Source: Bacteroidales bacterium M3 (GTDB lineage Bacteria; Bacteroidota; Bacteroidia; Bacteroidales; Muribaculaceae). From it: a DNA stretch of 13,995 bases. Under the pieces are notes generated by a model, which saw only the letters and a program-made list of their open reading frames with translations, made no database searches and was not told where the DNA came from. Shown here piece after piece: positions 1 through 5,710 of this stretch (its first letter is position 1; each line of letters opens with the position of its first letter). The stretch is taken from assembly GCA_001689445.1 (NCBI GenBank), contig LUJN01000043.1, positions 1 to 13,995 on the forward strand, given 5' to 3'. The translations under genes and the position numbers were made by a program.

Positions 1-44
1 TTCATCACCCCAAATGTCCACCCCGCCGACTTTTTTATTGTCAC

Positions 45-132
45 AAGTGTGATAGGGCTAATAGGTCCAATAAGTCTAATAAGCCATATATAGCCTATCG
101 GGCTTATTTGGCCTATTAGCCCTATCACACTT
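45..132. repeat. Long imperfect inverted repeat (hairpin)
   Basis: A perfect 21-bp inverted repeat (45-65 against 112-132) continues inward with a few mismatches and G-T pairs (for example 69-74 against 103-108), so almost the whole 88 bp can fold into one hairpin with a short AT loop near 86-91. The left arm is itself made of degenerate 9-bp units of the type CTAATAGGT / CCAATAAGT / CTAATAAGC. No T-run follows directly. It could be the transcript end of a gene lying before the window, or a mobile-type palindromic intergenic repeat. Confidence 0.7.
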
Positions 133-188
133 ATTAATAGTATCACACCAATACATTCCCTTTAGCAATAAATAATCTTAAACAATAG

Positions 189-225
189 TACTATGTATTG
201 CATAGTATATAAGTATTGCATACTT
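189..225. promoter_or_regulatory. Tandem palindromes, probable PadR operator
   Basis: Two palindromes cover the promoter boxes. TACTATG-N5-CATAGTA (189-207) covers the -33 region, and AAGTAT-TGC-ATACTT (211-225) covers the start of the -7 box. Both contain the same 10-mer GTATTGCATA (195-204 and 213-222), 18 bp apart, close to two helical turns. PadR-family dimers commonly repress their own promoter, so autoregulation by the gene directly downstream is the natural reading. This is inferred. Confidence 0.55.
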
Positions 226-228
226 TTG
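197..228 (+). promoter_or_regulatory. Bacteroidetes-type promoter of padR-pspC
   Basis: The -7 box TACTTTTG (221-228) fits TAnnTTTG exactly. A -33-like ATTG lies at 197-200 with a 20-bp spacer. Transcription would start near 233-237, about 20-25 nt before the ATG at 258. This rules out the upstream in-frame ATG at 216, which lies inside the promoter. Confidence 0.75.
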
Positions 229-257
229 TGTCATACAAACAATACAACCACATAGTC

Positions 258-623
258 ATGAACGTTGACAATATCAAATCTCAGATGCGCAAAGGGATGC
301 TTGAATACTGCATCATGCTGTTGCTCGACAAGGAGCCGGCATATGCGAGCGACATCATCAAGCGTATGCAGGAGGCACGGCTCATCGTCGTGGAGGGGAC
401 GCTCTACCCGCTGCTGACGCGCCTGAAAAACGACGGGGTGCTGTCATATGAATGGGTGGAGTCCACCCAGGGACCTCCCCGCAAGTATTATACCCTCACA
501 AACTACGGCCGCACGGTGCTGCTCGAACTCGAGACCGCCTGGGCCGAGCTTGCCAACACGGTGGCCCACATCACCAATGCCAAGCTGCCGTCCTCAACCA
601 CCCCTACACAATCCACCCTTTAA
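258..623 (+). CDS. PadR-family transcriptional regulator
   Basis: This 121-residue protein matches a PadR winged-helix repressor. The N-terminal half begins with the family pattern of a short helix followed by KGMLEYCIMLLLDKEPAYA, then the recognition region and EGTLYPLLTRLKNDG, followed by the wing QGPPRKYYTLTNYGR. All of these are family hallmarks. The C-terminal dimerisation helix is short, as in small PadR proteins. The start at 258 is preferred over the in-frame ATG at 216 because the latter is inside the promoter. It ends 12 nt before the PspC-domain gene, and a padR-pspC pair is a recurrent arrangement in Bacteroidetes, so it probably controls this operon, perhaps through the palindromes at 189-225. 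The inducer is unknown. Confidence 0.92.
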   Translation: MNVDNIKSQMRKGMLEYCIMLLLDKEPAYASDIIKRMQEARLIVVEGTLYPLLTRLKNDGVLSYEWVESTQGPPRKYYTLTNYGRTVLLELETAWAELANTVAHITNAKLPSSTTPTQSTL

Positions 624-635
624 CCCCCAACGACA

Positions 636-1709
636 ATGAAACGTACATTTCCCATAAACCTCTCCGGCAAGGTATTCTACATCGACGAGGATGCCTACTC
701 GCTGCTGGACGACTACCTCAACAACATACGCGCCGCCTTCTCGTCGCCCGACGACTCCGAGATAGCCGACGACATCGAGGCCCGCATCTCGGAACTTTTC
801 TCCGAGAAAATCGACAGCGGCTCGGAGGTGATAACCATAGCCGACGTCAACGCTGTGATAGACCGCATAGGCCGCCCCGAGCAGATGGGCGACGAGGAGA
901 GCCGGAGTGACGACCGCAACCGGCAGACACCGCCTCCACCCCCATCCCCCGAAGAGCCGCAACCGCAGGCTCAGCCGCAGCAGACCGTGCGCAAGCGTCT
1001 GTTCCGCGACCCCGACGACAAGATACTCGGCGGCGTGGCAAGCGGCATAGCCCTTTACCTTGGGTGGAACGCCACGCTCGTGCGTCTCGCGCTCGTTCTC
1101 TTCGCCCTGCTCGGATATGGCATAGTCATAGCGCTGTACATCGCCGCATGGATAGTCATCCCGCAGGCAAAGACCGCCGAAGACCGCCTCGCCATGTACG
1201 GCAAGCCGGTCAACCTCGACAACATCGGCCAAACCGTCAAGGAGGGCTACAACCGCGCCTCTGCGCAGGTGCAGCAGGCGATGAGCCGCCGCAACAAGAA
1301 CTTCTGGGACTACCTTGTCGACATCATCGGCTGGTGCATCAAGATAGGCCTTGTACTGATAGCTATCTGCATGTTGCCCGTCGTGATAGCGATGCTCATC
1401 GGACTTGTGGCGGTTGTCGTGGGCATTATCGCTACCGCAGTTGGCGCGGGAGCCGTGTTGGCCGAACTTCCATTTGCCGCACTCGGCACGCCCGAACTCG
1501 GATTTGCCGCCTGCTCCCTGCTGCTTGGGCTTATAACCATCATCGCCATCATATGGGGAGCAGGATGCGCCGTCTTCAAGTGGCGCGGCCCCTCCAATTG
1601 GCTGATATGGACCTCCGCGATATTGTGGATTCTGTCGGCTGCGGGAGCCTTCATCTGCTTCGCCGTCACGGGATTTGACATGCCCGCAATGGGACTCACC
1701 GCCATTTGA
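636..1709 (+). CDS. PspC-domain inner-membrane protein
   Basis: This 357-residue protein starts with a cytoplasmic region (residues 1-90) of the type often found in front of PspC in Bacteroidetes, followed by a Pro/Gln-rich linker (about 97-116). The PspC domain spans about 119-178: RLFRDPDDKILGGVASGIA, then a hydrophobic segment ending in AAWIVIPQA. Further hydrophobic segments at about 234-272, 290-313 and 322-345 suggest a multi-pass membrane protein. PspC in enterobacteria senses envelope damage. Here there is no pspA or pspB nearby, so only a general envelope-stress role is inferred. It is second in an operon with padR (12-nt gap) and is followed by a hairpin terminator. Confidence 0.9.
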   Translation: MKRTFPINLSGKVFYIDEDAYSLLDDYLNNIRAAFSSPDDSEIADDIEARISELFSEKIDSGSEVITIADVNAVIDRIGRPEQMGDEESRSDDRNRQTPPPPPSPEEPQPQAQPQQTVRKRLFRDPDDKILGGVASGIALYLGWNATLVRLALVLFALLGYGIVIALYIAAWIVIPQAKTAEDRLAMYGKPVNLDNIGQTVKEGYNRASAQVQQAMSRRNKNFWDYLVDIIGWCIKIGLVLIAICMLPVVIAMLIGLVAVVVGIIATAVGAGAVLAELPFAALGTPELGFAACSLLLGLITIIAIIWGAGCAVFKWRGPSNWLIWTSAILWILSAAGAFICFAVTGFDMPAMGLTAI

Positions 1710-1745
1710 CATCACCCGCCGAGCTTTTTCACACTTCCATAATTC

Positions 1746-1788
1746 AAGCGTCGCAACCGCCATAACCGATGACGATTGCGACGCTTTT
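1746..1788 (+). terminator. Hairpin terminator after pspC gene
   Basis: A perfect 11-bp inverted repeat, AAGCGTCGCAA (1746-1756) and its complement (1776-1786), encloses a 19-nt loop and runs into a short TTTT (1785-1788). It lies 36 nt after the pspC stop. The T-run is short, so efficiency is uncertain. Confidence 0.6.
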
Positions 1789-1856
1789 CCAGCCACAGGC
1801 TGCAATAAAATGGCCTAATCGGCTGTTATAACGTATAAGACATTATTCCACATACT

Positions 1857-2462
1857 ATGAGAATACTTTCATCAATACTCCTCGCGATAATCTTGCTGAC
1901 AGGCTGCTCGCAGCGACAACCCGAGCCTAAAGTCACCCCCTACGAGGAGCTGCACGACACCGAGCGGCTGTGCCTCGCCGAGATGGCCGTGGGTAAAGTC
2001 GGCAAAATCTCCGACCAGCGGCTGCGCGACGCCACATCAATAGCCCAAGGCATCGACGCCGCCCTCAACCATCTCAAGATAGGCGACCGGGTAGCGATAT
2101 ACTCCTTTGACACCTATATCGCGGCCTATCTCGACCTCTCCCAGCTGCGCCCCGACGACGTGACGGTCGATGAAAAGACACGCACATGCCATGTGACCCT
2201 GCCACCGATAGAGATAGAGTGCCTCGGCCGCGACATGAAGCTCCAAGAGGAGCACTACCGCGTAACAGGCCTCCGCTCACAGATTTCGCCTGAGGAGCGC
2301 GCCGCCCTCAAGGAGGAGATGAGCCGCGCCGTAGCCGCCGAGATTGCCGGCGACCGCTCCCTGCGCGACCGCCTGACCGAGACTGCCCGTGCCAAGGCGC
2401 GTTCATTTGTCTCGCTCCTGCTCGCCGAGCAGGGATACGCCGCAACCGTCGATTTTCGCTAA
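1857..2462 (+). CDS. DUF4230-like lipoprotein
   Basis: This 201-residue protein has a lipoprotein signal peptide: a hydrophobic stretch ending LLTGC, with Cys17 as the predicted lipidated residue. The mature part resembles DUF4230 proteins, which are common in Bacteroidetes and of unknown function. It shows an N-terminal segment with repeated short strands, a central GDRVAIYSFDTYIAAYLDLS followed by LPPIEIE (about 115-121), and a C-terminal amphipathic helix ending in a hydrophobic SFVSLLLAEQGYAATVDF. The next gene encodes a probable paralogue. No clear TAnnTTTG promoter is visible in the 70 bp upstream. The family call is from pattern memory; lipid attachment is well supported. Confidence 0.75.
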   Translation: MRILSSILLAIILLTGCSQRQPEPKVTPYEELHDTERLCLAEMAVGKVGKISDQRLRDATSIAQGIDAALNHLKIGDRVAIYSFDTYIAAYLDLSQLRPDDVTVDEKTRTCHVTLPPIEIECLGRDMKLQEEHYRVTGLRSQISPEERAALKEEMSRAVAAEIAGDRSLRDRLTETARAKARSFVSLLLAEQGYAATVDFR

Positions 2463-2474
2463 AAATTCAGCCAA

Positions 2475-2565
2475 CCAATGTAGGGTCGCGACCTGTCGCG
2501 ACCGCACGGACGAAATATTGACACCTGCATATTCGCAGTCGCGACAGGTCGCGACCCTACATTGG
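2475..2565. repeat. Perfect 28-bp inverted repeat (REP-like)
   Basis: The arms 2475-2502 and 2538-2565 are exact reverse complements. They enclose 35 nt with little further pairing. Each arm contains the self-palindrome GGTCGCGACC plus a partial repeat of it (TGTCGCGAC), and the arm shows the edge motif TAGGG...CCCTA. The element fills nearly all of the gap between the two DUF4230-like genes, starting 12 nt after the first stop and ending 23 nt before the second start. It may act as a terminator or mRNA-stability hairpin, or be a mobile palindromic repeat. Confidence 0.9.
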
Positions 2566-2588
2566 CAAATCCTAAAAGACCGATAAAT

Positions 2589-3149
2589 ATGTTACGACCG
2601 ATAAAAATAACGCTATACATAATCGCCATAATCGCCATCGCGATAGGCGCATACCTTATTTTCAAGCCTTCGCATCCCGCCGCAACCCCCTACAAGATGG
2701 AGGAGGCCCGCGTGAAATCCATCACCGCGATGGTGAGGCTCTGCTCCATGACCGTCGACACCGAGACAGGCATCAAGGACACCATCAACGGCAAGGCGAT
2801 ATTTGCCCGCGAACGGCTCCACGCCACTATAGGCTACGACCTCGACCGCCTGAAAATAGAGCAGCACGGCGACACGACCTACGTCACGCTACCGCCCGAG
2901 CGCATCGACATCTACGAATCCTCATCCCCGGGAGCCTATGAGGTGCTCGACGCATGGGACACCAAAAACCCGATATTCTCGCGCACGCTGACCGCCGCCG
3001 AGGAAAACATCCTCAAAGCCCGCTGGCGCAGCCGCATCGACTCCACCATCCGCGCCAAGGGTTACACCGCCCACGCTCGCCGCAACGCCGTCGCCACCCT
3101 GTCATCACTGCTGCGCACCCTACCCGGCAACTACGCCATAATCCATTAA
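2589..3149 (+). CDS. DUF4230-like membrane-anchored protein
   Basis: This 186-residue protein begins with an uncleaved-looking membrane anchor (about residues 6-25, KITLYIIAIIAIAIGAYLIF). The periplasmic part has the same order of features as the upstream gene: a strand-rich N-terminal part, a central IGYDLDRLKI segment, then TYVTLPPERIDIY (about 98-109), and a long C-terminal helix with ARRNAVATLSSLLRTL. It therefore looks like a divergent paralogue with a transmembrane anchor instead of a lipid. The start at ATG 2589 is chosen over an in-frame TTG at 2562, because that TTG lies in the right arm of the inverted repeat. Function is unknown. Confidence 0.72.
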   Translation: MLRPIKITLYIIAIIAIAIGAYLIFKPSHPAATPYKMEEARVKSITAMVRLCSMTVDTETGIKDTINGKAIFARERLHATIGYDLDRLKIEQHGDTTYVTLPPERIDIYESSSPGAYEVLDAWDTKNPIFSRTLTAAEENILKARWRSRIDSTIRAKGYTAHARRNAVATLSSLLRTLPGNYAIIH

Positions 3150-3355
3150 TCAATGCATTATCCAATGCATAATTCATAATGCTTAATGCATAACTAATTG
3201 GTCTGTCTCATAACCCATTACGCCGCGTCCCTACTACATTAGTGGCAATTTGACAAATCTCACAACGCCTCCACACTCCAAAAATATCACGTCAACTCAG
3301 ATTTTACCGCTATGTCGCCATTATTTTGTATATTTACAGGCAAATAAAATCATTC
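3150..3355. other. AT-rich intergenic stretch with AATGCAT repeats
   Basis: Directly after the stop, three copies of AATGCAT (3152-3158, 3164-3170, 3185-3191) occur. GCATTAT (3155-3161) can pair with ATAATGC (3176-3182), giving a weak hairpin that may end the DUF4230 transcript. The remaining part, 3192-3328, holds no recognisable gene or RNA. Confidence 0.5.
3329..3336 (+). promoter_or_regulatory. Possible -7 box before the small ORF/regulator
   Basis: TATATTTA matches TAnnTTTG at all positions but the last and lies 20 nt before the ATG at 3356. No good TTTG box is seen 19-21 bp upstream, so this is only a candidate. Confidence 0.3.
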
Positions 3356-3499
3356 ATGCCTAAAAAAGTCATCAAAAAAGACAGACCACAAAATAAAAAA
3401 CGATTTAGCGGGCTTGCAAAAGCATATGCTGATGTAAAAGAAGGTCGCGTAACACGATATAATAGTGTCGAGGATATGTTCAAAGCCTTTGGAATATGA
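3356..3499 (+). CDS. Small antitoxin-tail-like protein (47 aa)
   Basis: An ATG-started ORF of 47 codons encodes a very basic N-terminus (MPKKVIKKDRPQNKKR) followed by FSGLAKAYADVKEGRVTRYN and SVEDMFKAFGI. The second half resembles the C-terminal tail seen in many small type II antitoxins of Bacteroidetes (a short helix, then a 'GKVTxYxSVEDxxK' type ending). The usual N-terminal DNA-binding domain and a neighbouring toxin gene are absent, so it may be a remnant, an orphan, or an unrelated regulator of the next gene. Its stop overlaps the next start by ATGA (3496-3499), indicating translational coupling. Its A-rich codon use differs from the GC-rich gene that follows, which hints at a separate origin. 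The antitoxin link is a pattern-based inference. Confidence 0.5.
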   Translation: MPKKVIKKDRPQNKKRFSGLAKAYADVKEGRVTRYNSVEDMFKAFGI

Positions 3500-5175
3500 T
3501 GTATCGCATGGGAAGATGGTTGTGGTCGATTTTGGCGGCGTTGATGCTGGCGGCCTGCGGGCCAAGTGATGCCGAGAGGATTGCGCGGGCTGAGAGCGTG
3601 GTAAAGGAGCGGCCCGACAGCGCGGTCATACTGCTGCGCGACGTCGACGTGCGTCATCTGACGGCCGACAGTCTCAGGGCGCGGTATGCCGTCGTGAACG
3701 CTTGGGCAAAGGCCGGTGTCGGCCAGTCGCTTATCACTGACTCGCTGCTGCCCGATGCCGTCGGCTACTACCGCTCCGTGGGCGACTCGCTGCAATGGAC
3801 CCTTGCAGCCCGACTCGCCGCCGCCCACCTGTGGACTACCGATCGTCACACCGAGGCATACGCCATGCTCGACACCGTGCTCGCCCACGACAGCAATGCG
3901 GGCCACCAATGGGAGATGCATCAGCAGAAGCTGGAGTTTGCGGCGCTCGACCGCGACATAGACCTCGCCGTGAGAGAGACCGAATGGCTTGTAGCCCACA
4001 CTGACAATCCGGTGCTGAAACTCGACCTGACATCTGACAGGGTAGACCTGTTGTTTCTCTCCGGCGAAAGGGAACGCGCCGCAGCAATAGCTGACTCCAT
4101 GTACACCAACTTCATAAGGGACAGCCTCAAAACCGAGCGCGACATCAATGTTTGGGTGAATTTCAAGTTCCAGTACGCCGACATCCTTGCCGAGACGGGA
4201 CGTCCGCACAAGGGCATCGACATCATGAAAGACATCATGAAGCGGCACCTCAACAAGACAGCCCGCGACAGCATCAACTATTATACAACCCTCGCCAAGT
4301 TCCACATAAACGCCGGTGACTATGCCGAGGCAAACAAGTATATGGCACTGTGTGACAGCATCACGGGGACGGGAGTTGCCGTCGAACACTACATAGAGAG
4401 CTACAACGCACTGATATCGGCGATACTGGACTTTCATAAGACCGGCAGGGTGAGCAATGTCACCACATCCTTCCTTGCAAGCCGTATGGACCGGGAATAT
4501 GACCTGCGCCGTCGTGGGGAGGACACGGCGATGGGAGCCGTCGGCGACCTGTCGCGCTCCAACTATGAGCTTGCGCTCCAGCGGCAACGGCTGTGGCTCG
4601 GTATATGTGCCGTCATCATATGTGCCCTTGTCGTCACAATGCTGCTCTACGTGTCGCTACGCCGCCGTCGCCAGCGTCTTGCCGACGCCGAGGAGCGCGT
4701 CGAGACCCTGACGGCGATGCTCAATGCCGCACGGGGTGCAGGCGATGACGACAAAAACGCCTTGCTCAAGAAAGCATTGCTACAGCAGCTCGGCATACTG
4801 AAGACATTTGCCGAGGCCCCGACGGCACAAAACCAGGAGGCCCTACGCAAAATATCGCGCATAGGCAACGACAATGCCGACATCGACGCGCTCGTGTCGT
4901 GGGAGAGCCTGTATGACACCATCGACCACCTGTATGACGGCTTCCACCGCCGCGTCACCGATCTCTATCCGGGGACGTTCAGCGACAAGGAGATGCAGAT
5001 ACTCATGCTCATCAAGGCGGGGTTCTCGACCAAGGAAATAGGAGTGCTCACGCGACAGTCATCGGCCACCATCTACGTGCGCAAGACCTCCATACGCAAG
5101 AAGCTCGGCGCAGCCGAAAACAGCGACTTCATCGCATTTCTTGACGAACGGCTGGGCGACAAAAACGGCCATTAA
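3496..5175 (+). CDS. Lipoprotein TPR sensor with TM helix and LuxR-type HTH
   Basis: This 559-residue protein combines a lipoprotein signal (WSILAALMLAAC, Cys21), a helical periplasmic region of TPR-like repeats (about 25-320), a transmembrane helix (about 367-388, LWLGICAVIICALVVTMLLY) followed by an Arg-rich stop-transfer segment, a coiled-coil-like stretch (about 391-440), and a C-terminal LuxR/GerE-type HTH (about 493-550). The HTH motif is FSDKEMQILMLIKAGFSTKE, then a TIYVRKTSIRKKLG recognition helix. It fits a one-component regulator that senses in the periplasm and binds DNA in the cytoplasm; TPR-TM-HTH proteins of this type are common in Bacteroidetes. The ligand and target are unknown, but the adjacent envelope genes are obvious candidates. 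Starts at 3499 and 3508 are also possible. Confidence 0.82.
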   Translation: MMYRMGRWLWSILAALMLAACGPSDAERIARAESVVKERPDSAVILLRDVDVRHLTADSLRARYAVVNAWAKAGVGQSLITDSLLPDAVGYYRSVGDSLQWTLAARLAAAHLWTTDRHTEAYAMLDTVLAHDSNAGHQWEMHQQKLEFAALDRDIDLAVRETEWLVAHTDNPVLKLDLTSDRVDLLFLSGERERAAAIADSMYTNFIRDSLKTERDINVWVNFKFQYADILAETGRPHKGIDIMKDIMKRHLNKTARDSINYYTTLAKFHINAGDYAEANKYMALCDSITGTGVAVEHYIESYNALISAILDFHKTGRVSNVTTSFLASRMDREYDLRRRGEDTAMGAVGDLSRSNYELALQRQRLWLGICAVIICALVVTMLLYVSLRRRRQRLADAEERVETLTAMLNAARGAGDDDKNALLKKALLQQLGILKTFAEAPTAQNQEALRKISRIGNDNADIDALVSWESLYDTIDHLYDGFHRRVTDLYPGTFSDKEMQILMLIKAGFSTKEIGVLTRQSSATIYVRKTSIRKKLGAAENSDFIAFLDERLGDKNGH

Positions 5176-5202
5176 GGCCGCATGGGGGCGCATTAAGGTT
5201 TT
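5166..5202 (+). terminator. Weak hairpin at the end of the regulator gene
   Basis: CGGCC (5166-5170) pairs with GGCCG (5176-5180) around a 5-nt loop that contains the stop codon. A TTTTT run comes only at 5198-5202, after a G-rich spacer. It is a weak candidate terminator. Confidence 0.25.
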
Positions 5203-5296
5203 TAAGATGACTAACCGCTGTAAACCAACATTTTACCATCATTACATTAAGACAATTTATTCGCCCGTTTAGTGGGTGAAAACCGCTCCGTACCCA

Positions 5297-5304
5297 TACT
5301 TTTG
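5297..5304 (+). promoter_or_regulatory. -7 box of the lipoprotein/beta-barrel operon
   Basis: TACTTTTG fits TAnnTTTG exactly, 31 nt before the ATG at 5336. There is no TTTG at the expected -33 distance (the sequence there is GTGGGTG), a pattern compatible with a promoter needing an activator such as the regulator encoded upstream. It also shows that translation starts at 5336 and not at the in-frame GTG at 5276. Confidence 0.6.
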
Positions 5305-5335
5305 TAACGTAAATCAACCACAAAAATTCAACGAT

Positions 5336-5710
5336 ATGCGTTACACAAGATTCTTCATTTTACTGGTAGCGATGCTGCAACTGACAGGCTGCGGCGTCAG
5401 GGTATGCGGCGAGGAGAAAATCCACCGCGCGATAGACGAGTATGTGTCCCCGACACTCAAGCCGGGCGAACAATGTGACCTCATCGGCGTTTACCACCGC
5501 CGCGACACGGTGATAGAGGATGCCCAGCGGGTGATAATGGGCGTGATATATGACATCGAGCACGCCGACGGCACGAGCACGCGCCACGACCGCGAGGCAT
5601 TGATGACCGCCGACTGCCGCACGGTGCTCAATATCCACGACCATGACACATCACTCAAGGAGACAGTAATCAACGGTATAATCAAACGAATGGGAGGAGA
5701 CAAGAAATGA
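5336..5710 (+). CDS. Small lipoprotein, function unknown
   Basis: This 124-residue protein has a clear lipoprotein signal (RYTRFFILLVAMLQLTGC, Cys19). The mature part has three further cysteines (Cys24, Cys47, Cys94). It contains the segments YHRRDTVIEDAQRVIMGVIY and HADGTSTRHDREALMTADCR, which suggest a compact alpha/beta fold. I do not recognise a family. It is first in an operon with the beta-barrel gene (ATGA overlap at 5707-5710), so a partner role at the outer membrane, such as a surface or periplasmic accessory lipoprotein, is plausible but inferred. Confidence 0.75.
   Translation: MRYTRFFILLVAMLQLTGCGVRVCGEEKIHRAIDEYVSPTLKPGEQCDLIGVYHRRDTVIEDAQRVIMGVIYDIEHADGTSTRHDREALMTADCRTVLNIHDHDTSLKETVINGIIKRMGGDKK

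Noticed and set aside
594..1805. 403-codon open frame on the minus strand
   Set aside because: Lies antisense to the well-supported pspC gene. Its protein is a low-quality mixture rich in Gly/Ala/Arg/His/Asp without domain features, as expected from the GC-rich codon pattern of the opposite strand.
2475..2565. CRISPR repeat or IS end
   Set aside because: Only one inverted pair, no regularly spaced direct repeats and no transposase gene in the window.
3334..4587. 417-codon open frame on the minus strand
   Set aside because: Antisense to the TPR-LuxR regulator. It has no recognisable motif and runs through the intergenic region at its end.
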